A DNA stretch of 64,000 bases, taken from positions 1,453,732-1,517,731 of the forward strand of contig NZ_JACVCU010000001.1 of NCBI RefSeq assembly GCF_014518425.1. The letters are read 5' to 3'. The notes beneath the pieces are model-generated. The model was not told the origin of the DNA, did no database searches, and saw only the letters and a list, made by a program, of their open reading frames with translations. Position 1 is the stretch's first letter; each line of letters begins with the position of its first letter. Shown here one piece after another: positions 1 to 8,552 of this stretch. The translations under genes and the position numbers were made by a program. The DNA comes from Terrabacter sp. MAHUQ-38 (GTDB lineage Bacteria > Actinomycetota > Actinomycetes > Actinomycetales > Dermatophilaceae).

Positions 1-70
1 CCGGCCACCGTGACCAGCTCTCCACCGAGTCAAGCCGGATGGCGGCCGGCACTCCATGACGGCGTCCTTA

Positions 71-88
71 CCGGTCCTTACAGACCGG
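71..88. promoter_or_regulatory. Inverted repeat upstream of the VOC gene
   Basis: CCGGTC and GACCGG flank a 6-base spacer. The repeat lies 32-49 bases upstream of the ATG at 120. A TATCGT at 108-113 sits 6 bases before that ATG, which fits a -10 box for a leaderless transcript, and no Shine-Dalgarno is visible. The repeat would then overlap the -35 region and could be an operator. This is inference from position only. Confidence 0.35.
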
Positions 89-119
89 AGACGTCGGCGG
101 AGCGTCCTATCGTGACGGG

Positions 120-560
120 ATGACCAGCCGCCCCGACATCACCGCCATCACGCTCGGCGTCCGAGACGTCGAGGTGTCGCGCACCTTCTACGTCGACGGG
201 CTCGGCTTCCGGCCGGTGCTGCACCTGCCTGGACAGATCTGCTTCGTGCAGGGTGCGCCCGGCCAGCTGCTCGCGCTGTGGGACGTGATGCAGATGCCGA
301 GCGAGTACGGCGACGTCGGCCATGGGCCGTCCGGACCACCGATGTCCCTCGGCCACAACGTCGCCGCCGAGGAGCAGGTCGAGCAGCTGTATGCCGCTGC
401 CCTGGCCGCCGGTGCGTCCTCCGTCACCGCCCCCGCCAGGCGCGAGTGGGGTGGCGTGAGCGCGTGCGTGGCCGACCCTGACGGGTTCCGCTGGGACTTC
501 GTGCACAACCCGGGTTTCCGCGTCGACCCCGACGGCACCGTGCACCTCGGAGACGAGTGA
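120..560 (+). CDS. VOC family (glyoxalase/dioxygenase-fold) protein
   Basis: A 146-residue vicinal-oxygen-chelate fold protein. The N-terminal part (ITLGVRDVEVSRTFYVDGLG, residues 10-29) is the usual opening strand and helix of the family, and the C-terminal VADPDGFRWDF matches the family's DPDG-x-xWE/D segment, so one double beta-alpha module pair is present. Family members are metal-dependent lyases, dioxygenases or binding proteins for drugs such as bleomycin, and nothing here fixes the substrate. It is convergent with the PucR-type regulator, with 22 bases between the stops. The start has no clear Shine-Dalgarno and may be leaderless (TATCGT 6 bases upstream). Confidence 0.85.
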   Translation: MTSRPDITAITLGVRDVEVSRTFYVDGLGFRPVLHLPGQICFVQGAPGQLLALWDVMQMPSEYGDVGHGPSGPPMSLGHNVAAEEQVEQLYAAALAAGASSVTAPARREWGGVSACVADPDGFRWDFVHNPGFRVDPDGTVHLGDE

Positions 561-582
561 CGCCCCGCCCGGCCGGGCCGGC

Positions 583-2241
583 TCAGTGCCCCAGCGCCCG
601 CAGCTGGAGGCGCAGCGCGAGCCGCGTCTCGGGATCGTGCAGGTCGAGGTCCACGACGTCCGAGAGGCGCTGCATGCGGTAGCGCAGCGTGTTCGGGTGC
701 ACGTGGACGACGGCTGCCGCCGCACGCGGGTCCCCCGGGTGGTCGAGCCAGGCCGCAACCGTCTCGAGGTATACCGTCCGGTGGGCCTCGTCGTGGTCGC
801 GCAGCGTCCCGACGGGGCCGAGGAGCTCCTCGGTCCAGATGCCGCTCAGGGCGCGGGCGTTCGTGACCGCGGCCCACGCGTCCTCGACCGTCGTCGTCGT
901 GCCGGCGACCCTGCCGGCGTCGCGCAGGCGCTGGACCTCGGTGGCCTCACGTCGCGAGCGGTCGAGGTCCACGGTGCGTGAGACCCGTCCGCCGGCGCTC
1001 GCGGTGGCTGTCGGGCTGACCCCGGCCACCTCCTCGACGACACCGAGCAGCCACTCCCACGTGCCGGGCGCCGTGTCGCCGGGCACGTCGCGTACGAGGG
1101 AGAGAGCCACGCCGTCGAAGATCGCGAGGAGCGGCTGGCGCCACGACCTGCGGCGCGCCGCCGACTCCCAGACCTCGAGCTCACGCTCGGGGTCGCGCCC
1201 TGCGTCGTGGTCGGTGTCGTGGTCGGCGTCGCGGTCGGCCCGCACGGCCAGGTCGCGGTGGGCGCCCGAGAGCACCACGACCCGCCACGGTGGTGGCGGC
1301 AGCCATGCCTCGGCCTCGAGGGTGTCGCCGCTGAGCACGGCGCGGAGCCGGTCGGCCGCGACCCGGCGCGCGAGGTCGGCCTGCGAACGCAGCCGGAGCA
1401 GGTGAAGGGCCACGACGGACGCGGTCTGGGAGAGCGAGACGAGGACGTGCCGCGGTGGCTCCTCGTCGACGACGCCCCAGATCGAGCCGAGCCACTCCGT
1501 GCCGGCCCGCACCGGCACGACGACACGGGCCCGGAGGCCCCGCCCGGCCGGTACGAAGAACGGCTCGTCGGATCGGGCGAGCCGCCGGAAGACGCCGCGA
1601 CCCCGGAGGCTGGCGATGACCTCGTCGGGCACGCGCCGGCCGACGATCGTCGAGACGCGGGCCGGGTCGGCGACGTCCTGGGTCGAGGAGTAGGCGAGCA
1701 CCCGTGACTGGGTGTCCTCGATCGTGATGGGGGCGGTGACGAGCGCGGCGCACGCGTCGGCCAGGGCGAAGAGCTCGTCGAGCACGGGCCCCTCGGCGCG
1801 CAGGGCCGGCCCGCTCGCGGCGCGGTCGAGGACGCCACGCAGGAGCCACACGACGTGCGCCCACGAGGCGTGCTCGGCCAGCTCGACGAGACTGACTCCG
1901 AGACGCGTCGCCGCCGACCTGACCTGGGGGTTGCGGGCGGCGGCGCGCCGCATGACGACGGCCCCCGTGTCGACCGCCGCCGCACCCTCGAGCAGAGCCA
2001 CGGCCTCGGCCGGACGCTCGACGCCGACCCCGAGGAGCAGGTCACCGGCCTGGCCGAAGACACCCGAGGCCGGCTCGGCCAGCGTCACGTCGTCGACGGG
2101 CGGGCCGCCCGCGTCGACGACGACCGTGAGCAGGCCACCTCCGATGGTGCCGACGAGCTGCCCGATCGGAAGGCCGACCGGAGTGGTCGAGGAGGTCCGG
2201 GTCGCGGACGTGCGGCGTGGTCGCGAGGAGGCGGACGGCAT
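583..2241 (-). CDS. PucR family transcriptional regulator
   Basis: A 552-residue regulator. The N-terminal region (about residues 20-130) resembles the PucR purine-catabolism regulator domain, the middle is a GGDEF-like/GAF-like sensory stretch, and the C-terminal PucR helix-turn-helix includes HPNTLRYRMQRLSDV followed by a LALRLQLRAL ending. Such proteins activate or repress amine, purine or amino-acid catabolic genes in response to metabolites. It is transcribed divergently from the DadA-like oxidoreductase, with 152 bases between the starts, so that gene is the most likely target. The ATG at 2241 is the only good start in frame. GAGG lies only two bases before it, so translation initiation is not well explained. 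Confidence 0.85.
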   Translation of the reverse strand: MPSASSRPRRTSATRTSSTTPVGLPIGQLVGTIGGGLLTVVVDAGGPPVDDVTLAEPASGVFGQAGDLLLGVGVERPAEAVALLEGAAAVDTGAVVMRRAAARNPQVRSAATRLGVSLVELAEHASWAHVVWLLRGVLDRAASGPALRAEGPVLDELFALADACAALVTAPITIEDTQSRVLAYSSTQDVADPARVSTIVGRRVPDEVIASLRGRGVFRRLARSDEPFFVPAGRGLRARVVVPVRAGTEWLGSIWGVVDEEPPRHVLVSLSQTASVVALHLLRLRSQADLARRVAADRLRAVLSGDTLEAEAWLPPPPWRVVVLSGAHRDLAVRADRDADHDTDHDAGRDPERELEVWESAARRRSWRQPLLAIFDGVALSLVRDVPGDTAPGTWEWLLGVVEEVAGVSPTATASAGGRVSRTVDLDRSRREATEVQRLRDAGRVAGTTTTVEDAWAAVTNARALSGIWTEELLGPVGTLRDHDEAHRTVYLETVAAWLDHPGDPRAAAAVVHVHPNTLRYRMQRLSDVVDLDLHDPETRLALRLQLRALGH

Positions 2242-2393
2242 ACCTCATGATGACCCACGGCTGTACTCCGGGCACAAGGAGAGCGGCCAACTCTGTCACC
2301 GGAGCACCACGGCTCGAGCCTGGATCGACCCCACCATGGACACAACGCACCACGCATCCCCGTTGACCACCCCTTGACCCAGGAGTCGATCGC

Positions 2394-3662
2394 ATGGCCG
2401 CTGTCACCCCGTCCGGCACCCCCGTCCCCGAGCGCGTCGCCGTCGTCGGCGCCGGCATGGTCGGCCTCGCGACCGCGTGGTTCCTCCAGGAGCGCGGCGT
2501 CGAGGTCACCGTCATCGACCGCGACGGCGTGGCCGCCGGGGCGTCGTGGGGCAACGCCGGCTGGCTGACGCCGGGCATCGCGACGCCGCTGCCCGAGCCT
2601 GCCGTCCTGAAGTACGGCCTGCGCGCCGTCCTCAGCCCGAGCTCGCCCGTCTACGTGCCGCCGAGCGCCCGCCCCGACTTCCTGCGCTTCGTCACCGGCT
2701 TCACCCGCCACAGCACGATGAAGGCCTGGAAGAAGGCCATGGGGTCCCTCGTCCCGGTCAACGACCTGTCGCTGCAGAGCTTCGACCTGCTCAAGGCGGG
2801 CGGCGTCGACGCCGACACCTACGAGGCGAAGTCGTTCACCGCCGCCTACCGCACCGCCGAGGAGCGCCAGACGCTGCTCGAGGAGATCGAGCACATCCAC
2901 GCGTCCGGCGGCGACATCGCGTTCGACGTCCTCACCGGTGACGAGGCACGTGCCATCGAGCCGGCCCTGTCCGACCAGATCGGCGCCGCGATCGTGCTCC
3001 ACGGCCAGCGGTTCATCAACCCCGGCGCCTACGTCGCCGCGCTGGCCGACTCCGTCACCGGGCGTGGCGGCAAGATCGTCACCGGCAGCGCGGTCACGGC
3101 CATCACGGACACCGCCAACGGTGTCGTCATCACCAACGACTTCGGTGGCGCCGAGCACTACGACGCCGTCGTCGTCGCGACCGGCGCCTGGCTCGGCAAG
3201 CTCGCCCGCGAGTTCGGCGTCAGGCGTGTCGTCCAGGCCGGCCGCGGCTACTCGTTCAGCGTCGCCGTCGAGGACCTGCCCAACGGCCCGGTCTACTTCC
3301 CCGCCGCCCGCGTCGCCTGCACGCCGGTCGGAGACCGACTCCGCGTCGCCGGCATGATGGAGTTCCGCCGGCCCGAGGCCGCCCTCGACCCGCGCCGCAT
3401 CGCGGCCATCGTCGAGTCCGCCCGCCCGCTGCTCACGGGCGCCGACCTCGACCACCGCCAGGACGAGTGGGTCGGCTCGCGCCCCTGCACCGTCGACGGG
3501 CTGCCGCTCATCGGCGCCACGAAGAGCTCGAAGGTCTTCGTGGCCGGCGGGCACGGCATGTGGGGGATCACGCTGGGTCCCGTCACCGGCCGCCTCCTCG
3601 CCGAGCAGATCGTCACGGGCACCGCGCCCGAGCAGCTGCGCCCCTTCGACCCGATGCGCTGA
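2394..3662 (+). CDS. FAD-dependent D-amino-acid dehydrogenase-like oxidoreductase
   Basis: A 422-residue FAD oxidoreductase of the DAO/DadA family. The dinucleotide-binding motif VAVVGAGMVGLATA is near residues 15-28, and GASWGNAGW around residue 50 matches the A-S-x-GNAG segment typical of DadA-type D-amino-acid dehydrogenases. A C-terminal FAD-binding GGHGMWGITLGPVTG closes the fold. Family members oxidise D-amino acids or imino/sarcosine-like substrates to the keto acid plus ammonia and feed electrons to the respiratory chain. CAGGAG lies 8 bases before the ATG. The divergent PucR-type regulator probably controls it. Glycine or opine oxidase activity cannot be excluded. Confidence 0.85.
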   Translation: MAAVTPSGTPVPERVAVVGAGMVGLATAWFLQERGVEVTVIDRDGVAAGASWGNAGWLTPGIATPLPEPAVLKYGLRAVLSPSSPVYVPPSARPDFLRFVTGFTRHSTMKAWKKAMGSLVPVNDLSLQSFDLLKAGGVDADTYEAKSFTAAYRTAEERQTLLEEIEHIHASGGDIAFDVLTGDEARAIEPALSDQIGAAIVLHGQRFINPGAYVAALADSVTGRGGKIVTGSAVTAITDTANGVVITNDFGGAEHYDAVVVATGAWLGKLAREFGVRRVVQAGRGYSFSVAVEDLPNGPVYFPAARVACTPVGDRLRVAGMMEFRRPEAALDPRRIAAIVESARPLLTGADLDHRQDEWVGSRPCTVDGLPLIGATKSSKVFVAGGHGMWGITLGPVTGRLLAEQIVTGTAPEQLRPFDPMR

Positions 3663-3664
3663 CG

Positions 3665-4252
3665 TCAGGCGAGTCGGACCGCAGCCGTCCCGAACGCGAC
3701 GTCGAACCGGTCGCACCAGATGACGACGGACGTCAGGCCGCCGAGGTCGGCGTCGGCCGGGATGACGTAGTTCTGGTTGCCGTCGGTGCCCTTGAGGTCG
3801 CCCAGCGCGACGTACCGTCCGTCGTCGTACCGGTGCCAGTCGGCGTCGCCCGCCGGCTGGTCGGTGAGCCACACGTCGACGTCGGGGCCGTCGCTCGTCG
3901 AGAAGCCCTCGAGCCGGAGCACGCGCGTGCCGTCGGCGAGGGCGAGTACCCGGGCCGTACCCGAGGTCGCGTGCTCCCCGTCCACGAACCGACCCTCACC
4001 GAGCACCCGGACGGATGCGGTGGTGCTCGGCCTCGTCGTGCCGCTCGGGTCAGCGGTCGGAGTCGCGACCATCGTCGCGGCGACAGGCAACGGCTCGTCG
4101 ACCACGCTGCGCGTCAGCAGGCGCCACGGCTGGAAGAGCACGAGGCCGACCGCCAGCGCCACGACGCCGGCGACGGCGAGCCAGGCCACGAGAGGCCGCC
4201 GCAGCAGGCTCCGTCGGTTCGGGTTCGTCGTGCGGGTCGGCTGCTCGGACAT
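3665..4252 (-). CDS. Membrane-anchored DM13 domain protein
   Basis: A 195-residue protein. An N-terminal cytoplasmic stretch rich in Arg and Thr is followed by one membrane helix (about residues 22-45, LVAWLAVAGVVALAVGLVLF). After a linker comes a DM13 domain (about residues 85-195) with features such as VWLTDQPAGD, DGRYVALGDLKG, GNQNYVIP and VVIWCDRFDVAFG. DM13 domains are proposed electron-transfer modules with a redox-active Cys, and the single Cys in IWCDRF fits. The protein should sit on the outer face of the membrane. The start was chosen at 4252 because GGGAG precedes it at good spacing and the helix follows. It is tail-to-tail with the DadA-like gene, 2 bases apart. Confidence 0.85.
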   Translation of the reverse strand: MSEQPTRTTNPNRRSLLRRPLVAWLAVAGVVALAVGLVLFQPWRLLTRSVVDEPLPVAATMVATPTADPSGTTRPSTTASVRVLGEGRFVDGEHATSGTARVLALADGTRVLRLEGFSTSDGPDVDVWLTDQPAGDADWHRYDDGRYVALGDLKGTDGNQNYVIPADADLGGLTSVVIWCDRFDVAFGTAAVRLA

Positions 4253-4362
4253 GGTCGCTCCCGGTCTGTGCCGCCGGGCCGGCGCGCCCTGCGGTGCTCC
4301 CAGCCAAGCGCCGGTCGCCGGTCGGGTCCATGACGAAGCCCTTACGGATCGGTGACGGCGGG

Positions 4363-5316
4363 TCAGCCGACGACGAGGTATGCCGGGTGCTCGGGGACCC
4401 GCCCCGTCTCGAGCAGGTGCCGGGCGAGGAGGAGCGCACCGTCGAGCGCACCGCCCCGCGCAGGGCTCCGCCTCAGGCCGGCCCTGGTCAGCCGGGCGTC
4501 GAGTGCGGCGGTAACGGATGCCGCCGCGAGCAGCCCGCCCGTGGCGACGAGGGTCGGCTCGTCGAGCCCGTCGGCGGCTCGCAGCAGCGACTCGGCCAGC
4601 GCGGCGCCCGCCTGCTCGCACAGCTCGCTCGCGACCGGGTCGCCGTCGGCAGCGGCCGCCGTGACCAGCGGCGCGACCGACGCGAGGCGCTCGGGAGCAT
4701 CGGGCGTCGTCATGACGAGTCGCGGCCACGTCTCCGGCACACCGAGCAGGCGGGTCGCCGCCCCGAGCAGGCGAGCCGAGCCACCTGGCAGGCCGTCGTG
4801 GGCCCGCAGTGCCGCGCGCAGCCCGGCCATGCCGAGCACCGCCGCCGACCCCGCGTCGCCGAGGACGTGCCCCCAGCCGTCGACCCGACGCCACTGCCGG
4901 TCGAAGTCCGTCCCGAACGCCACCGCTCCCGTGCCGGCCGCCACGACGGCTCCGGTGCCGAGGCCGCCGGTCGCGCCGACAAGGTTGGCGACGGCGTCGC
5001 TGACGACGACCGTGCTCCCGGCACCGAGGCCGTCGGCGACAGTCCGGAGCACCTTGGCGCGGTCGGCGAGGAAGAGCAGCCCGCGCATCGACCACACGAC
5101 GACCTCGGGTGGCCTTGCGGCAGAGGCAGACTCGTCTGCGGCGAGCAGCGACCGGGCGTCCGCCACGAGCGCCGGCACGTCGATGCCGCCGGTCCGGACC
5201 CGTACGCCCGGGGCGCTGAGCACGGGGCCCGGCCCCACGGCATACGTCTGCAGGCGCAGTGCGGAACCGCCGACGTCGACGGCCACCACCGTCGGTGTCG
5301 TGGTCGGCTCGCTCAC
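4363..5316 (-). CDS. BadF/BadG-type sugar kinase (MurK/NagK-like)
   Basis: A 317-residue ASKHA-fold kinase of the BadF/BadG/BcrA/BcrD family. VDVGGSALRL at the N-terminus is the phosphate-1 motif, AAGTGAVAFG is the phosphate-2 loop, and GWGHVLGDAGS matches the G-W-x-x-LGDEGS segment seen in N-acetylglucosamine kinases. MurK of Clostridium acetobutylicum, which phosphorylates both MurNAc and GlcNAc, belongs to this family. The gene is last in a row with two sugar permeases, a binding protein and murQ, 13 bases after the preceding permease. I infer that it phosphorylates imported MurNAc or GlcNAc to the 6-phosphate needed by MurQ. The sugar preference is not proven by sequence. Confidence 0.85.
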   Translation of the reverse strand: MSEPTTTPTVVAVDVGGSALRLQTYAVGPGPVLSAPGVRVRTGGIDVPALVADARSLLAADESASAARPPEVVVWSMRGLLFLADRAKVLRTVADGLGAGSTVVVSDAVANLVGATGGLGTGAVVAAGTGAVAFGTDFDRQWRRVDGWGHVLGDAGSAAVLGMAGLRAALRAHDGLPGGSARLLGAATRLLGVPETWPRLVMTTPDAPERLASVAPLVTAAAADGDPVASELCEQAGAALAESLLRAADGLDEPTLVATGGLLAAASVTAALDARLTRAGLRRSPARGGALDGALLLARHLLETGRVPEHPAYLVVG

Positions 5317-5329
5317 GCGAGCGAGCCGA

Positions 5330-6238
5330 TCACTTCGCCATGCCGGCGGTCAAGCCCGCGACGATCTGCTTCGTGGCGACCAGGAAGAGCACGATGAGCG
5401 GGATCGTCGTGATGACGAGGCCGGCGAAGACCGCCGAGTAGTTCGTCGCGTTCTCGCCGAAGAACGTCGTGAGACCGACGGGCAGCGTGTACTTGTCCTC
5501 GCGGCGCAGGAGCACGAGCGGGAAGAGGAAGTCGTTCCAGATCGGTACGAAGCGGAAGACGGCCACGGTCGCCAGGGCCGGCCGGACGAGCGGGACCATG
5601 ATCCGCCAGAACGTCTGCCAGCTCGTCGCGCCGTCGAGGGCCGCGGCCTCCTCGAGCTCCTCGGGCAGCTGCCGGAAGAACGTCGTCAGCACGAAGACCG
5701 AGAACGGGATGCCCGACGCGGCGTACATGAGCATCAGGCCGAGACGCGAGTCGATGAGGCCCAGACCGTCGAAGAGGTAGAAGATCGGCAGGATCGCGAG
5801 GTGGATCGGCAGCATGAGACCCGACAGGAAGAGCGACTCGAGCCAGCGGAAGATCCGCGAACGGGCACGGGCCAGGGCGTACGCCGCCATCGTCGCCACC
5901 GAGGTCGAGACCGCGACGGCCCCGACGGTGACGAGCAGCGAGTTGCCGAAGTACGTCGCGAAGTTGCCTGTCGTCCAGGCCTCGGCGTAGCTCGACGTCG
6001 TCGGGGGAGCGGGCAGCCCGAGGGGGTCGGTGATGAGGTCGGCGTTGGACCGGAAGCTGTTGCTCACCATGAGCAGCAGCGGCACGAGTGCCAGGGCGGC
6101 ATACCCCCAGAGCAGCACGCCCGCGCCCGCGCCGCCGACGGGACGGTTGACCCGGGGCGCGCGCCGGCGGGGACGCGGGGCGACAGGCGTGGTGCTCGCC
6201 TCGCCGGGCGCCTCGGTGCTGACGACAGCCGTCGTCAT
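5330..6238 (-). CDS. Carbohydrate ABC transporter permease (MalG-type)
   Basis: A 302-residue CUT1-class inner-membrane permease. A Pro/Arg-rich N-terminal tail is followed by six predicted helices, starting with LLWGYAALALVPLLLMVSNS. The EAA loop that docks with the ATPase is EEAAALDGATSWQTFWRI in the C-terminal half. The ATG at 6238 overlaps the stop of the upstream permease by four bases, so the two are translationally coupled. It works with the permease at 6235-7134 and the lipoprotein at 7157-8485. No ATPase gene is nearby, so a shared MsiK-type ATPase elsewhere must power it. The murQ and kinase neighbours suggest an amino-sugar or muropeptide sugar as cargo. Confidence 0.92.
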   Translation of the reverse strand: MTTAVVSTEAPGEASTTPVAPRPRRRAPRVNRPVGGAGAGVLLWGYAALALVPLLLMVSNSFRSNADLITDPLGLPAPPTTSSYAEAWTTGNFATYFGNSLLVTVGAVAVSTSVATMAAYALARARSRIFRWLESLFLSGLMLPIHLAILPIFYLFDGLGLIDSRLGLMLMYAASGIPFSVFVLTTFFRQLPEELEEAAALDGATSWQTFWRIMVPLVRPALATVAVFRFVPIWNDFLFPLVLLRREDKYTLPVGLTTFFGENATNYSAVFAGLVITTIPLIVLFLVATKQIVAGLTAGMAK

Positions 6239-7134
6239 GCGGTGATCCTCCGCTCGTGGCGTCGCAACACGGCCGTGGCGACGTAGGCACCGCCGAAGAT
6301 GAGGAGGAAGAGCAGCGTCGCGAGCGCCGACGAGCTGCCGATCGCGTCGGCCGCGCCCGAGTCGAATGCTGTCCGGTAGAAGAGCAGTGACACGAAGTCC
6401 GTTGCACCCGCAGGGTTTCCGGTCGACCCGCCGAACGCGTACGGCAGCGCGAACGCCTCCATGGCGAAGATGAACGTCAGCACGGACACCGTGCCCACCG
6501 CCGGCACGAGCAGCGGCAGGGTGATCCTGGAGAAGGCCTGTCGGTTGCTCGCGCCGTCGACGCGGGCCGCTTCGGTCAGCTCCTCCGGCACGCCGCCGAG
6601 CGCCGCTCCGTACAGCAGGACCGGGAAGCCGATCCACTGCCAGACGCTGACGAGGATGACGACCCAGAGGGCCGTCTTCGGGTCGCCGAGCCACGGAAGT
6701 GCCCACGACTCGAGGCCGAGCCCCGTCAGCAGCGTGTTGACCGGGCCGAACGTCGGCGACAGCAGCAGCGTCCAGAGATAGCCGATGACGATCGGGCTGA
6801 CGAGGTAGGGCATCGCGTAGAGCGTCTGCAGCATCCGGCGGGTGCGCGGGCGGCTGTGGAGCAGGTACGCGATGGTGAGGCCGATGGTGTTCTGGATGAG
6901 CAACGTGCCGACGAAGAAGAGCACGTTGTGCAGCACCGCTCGCGGCAGGTCCGTCGTGAACGGCGCCTTCGTGAAGAGCGTCGCGAAGTTCTCGAGCCCG
7001 GCGAACGCCCCGCGGGTCGTGCCCTGCCACTGGAAGAAGGCGTACGAGAACGCCGTCACCATCGGGTAGAGCACGAACACCGCGAAGAGCGCGAGCGCCG
7101 GGGCGACGAAGACGAGGCCGGTGCGGCGCCTCAT
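6235..7134 (-). CDS. Carbohydrate ABC transporter permease (MalF-type)
   Basis: A 299-residue CUT1-class permease with a short basic N-terminus (MRRRTGLVF) and about six membrane helices (for example APALALFAVFVLYPMVTAF). The EAA loop reads TEAARVDGASNRQAFSRI. It is the MalF-like partner of the next gene and lies 22 bases after the binding-protein gene in the same transcript. Its C-terminus (RRHERRITA) overlaps the start of the second permease by four bases. Together with the lipoprotein it should import a cell-wall sugar such as MurNAc, GlcNAc or the disaccharide, a role taken from gene context only. Confidence 0.92.
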   Translation of the reverse strand: MRRRTGLVFVAPALALFAVFVLYPMVTAFSYAFFQWQGTTRGAFAGLENFATLFTKAPFTTDLPRAVLHNVLFFVGTLLIQNTIGLTIAYLLHSRPRTRRMLQTLYAMPYLVSPIVIGYLWTLLLSPTFGPVNTLLTGLGLESWALPWLGDPKTALWVVILVSVWQWIGFPVLLYGAALGGVPEELTEAARVDGASNRQAFSRITLPLLVPAVGTVSVLTFIFAMEAFALPYAFGGSTGNPAGATDFVSLLFYRTAFDSGAADAIGSSSALATLLFLLIFGGAYVATAVLRRHERRITA

Positions 7135-7156
7135 GCCGTGTCTCCTGCGGGAGCCG

Positions 7157-8485
7157 TCATGCGGTCGGCTTGAACCACGTCTTGACGCCGGCGTCCAGGT
7201 CCTGGCTCACTTCGGCGGCGTCCTTCGAGCCGAGCAGCAGCTCCTGCAGGCCCTTGCCGAGCAGGTCGGTGCCCGACGGCGCGCCGTACCGGAAGTCGGT
7301 GAGGAGCAGGTACGGCGACCCGGAGCTCGCGTAGCTGTCGCTCATCTGCTTGAGCAGCGGGTCGGTCGGCTCGACGCCGGGCACGGCCGAGATCTGCTTG
7401 ATGTCGTCGGTGACCATCTGGCCGAACTCCTTGGAGGTCATCCACGTGACGAGCTCCGTGGCCTCGGCCGGGTGCTTGGACCTGGCCGAGACGGCGAAGT
7501 TGCCATCGGCCCATCCTGCCGTCGTCGCGGTCGAGCCGCTCGGCGAGCCCGGGGCCGGCGGCACCTGGAAGATGCCGATCTTCATGCCCGGGTTGGCTTT
7601 CTGGAAGACGGACAGGTCGAACGAGCCGCCGGGGATCATCGCGGCCCTCTCGGCGGAGAAGAGCGTCTGGGCGTCGGTCTGTGCCACGCCGGTGACGTTC
7701 TTCGGCATGTACTTGGCGAGCTCTCCGACGACCTGGACCGACCCGACCCAGTCGGGGTCGGTGAAGGTCTTCTTGCCCGAGAGCACCTCGCCCTGGAACG
7801 CCTTGCCGCCGAAGCGCGGTGCAGCCAGCACCTCGTGGACGATCGGCAGCGTCCAGTCGTCCTTGGCGCCCACCGCGATGGGCGTGACGCCGGCAGCCAG
7901 GAGCCTGTCGTTGGCGGCGATGAACTCGGCCCACGTCGTCGGGGCCTTGAGGCCGTTCTTGTCGAAGAGGCCCTGGTTGTAGAACATCTGGACCGTCTGA
8001 CGGGCAAGTGGCACGGAGTAGGTCTTGCCGTCCTCCTTGCCCTTGGCGCTCGCGACGACGTTGTCGTCCCAGCCGGAGAGGTCGACCTTGCCGTCGAGCG
8101 GCAGCAGCGACTTGCCGGCAACCGTGCCCTGCAGCTGGCCGTAGGACCGCACCTGCGGCACGTCGGGGCCGTTCGCCCCGGCGAGGCCGGTCGCGAGGAT
8201 CTTGTTGTACTCCGTCGCCTTGAACGCCTTGACGTCGATGGTGACGTCGGGGTGGGCCTTCTCGTAGGCGTCGAAGATCCTGGTGTACGCGGCCTGGTCC
8301 TCGACCCGCCACGACCACACCGTCAGGGTGACCTTGCCGTCGCCGCCCTCGCCGCCCGAACCCGACGTGCCGGTCGTCGAGGGCGAGCAGGCGGTCACGA
8401 CGAGCGCGCCGGAGAGGGCGGCGATCGCGAGGACCGAGCGGCGGGCCGGCCGGGACGAGCCGGTGAGACGGGGGGCGAACGTCAT
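7157..8485 (-). CDS. ABC transporter sugar-binding lipoprotein
   Basis: An extracellular solute-binding protein of family 1, about 442 residues. The signal peptide follows ARRSVLAIAALSGALVVTAC, where VTAC is the lipobox, so the mature protein is a membrane-tethered lipoprotein. The mature part begins KVTLTVWSWRVEDQAAY and has the usual two-lobe pattern. Two ATGs are possible, at 8491 and 8485. The Shine-Dalgarno AGGAG (8493-8497) is 1 base from the first and 7 bases from the second, which favours 8485. It lies between murQ and the two permeases on the minus strand. Its ligand is inferred to be a peptidoglycan-derived amino sugar because murQ, murR, namZ and nagZ are adjacent. Confidence 0.92.
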   Translation of the reverse strand: MTFAPRLTGSSRPARRSVLAIAALSGALVVTACSPSTTGTSGSGGEGGDGKVTLTVWSWRVEDQAAYTRIFDAYEKAHPDVTIDVKAFKATEYNKILATGLAGANGPDVPQVRSYGQLQGTVAGKSLLPLDGKVDLSGWDDNVVASAKGKEDGKTYSVPLARQTVQMFYNQGLFDKNGLKAPTTWAEFIAANDRLLAAGVTPIAVGAKDDWTLPIVHEVLAAPRFGGKAFQGEVLSGKKTFTDPDWVGSVQVVGELAKYMPKNVTGVAQTDAQTLFSAERAAMIPGGSFDLSVFQKANPGMKIGIFQVPPAPGSPSGSTATTAGWADGNFAVSARSKHPAEATELVTWMTSKEFGQMVTDDIKQISAVPGVEPTDPLLKQMSDSYASSGSPYLLLTDFRYGAPSGTDLLGKGLQELLLGSKDAAEVSQDLDAGVKTWFKPTA

Positions 8486-8552
8486 GGTCATGCTCCTGTC
8501 GGGTTCTGTTCCGTGCCGAGACGCTCGGCGCGTGCCTGGTGGGAGGGTGGAG

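Noticed and set aside
846..2063. Long minus-strand frame inside the PucR gene
   Set aside because: Ser/Arg-rich composition without motifs; it is a shifted reading of the PucR gene.
4015..6286. Long plus-strand open frames opposite the kinase and permease genes
   Set aside because: They are Arg/Pro/Ala-rich, have no domain, and mirror genes with clear families on the other strand. High GC leaves antisense frames open.
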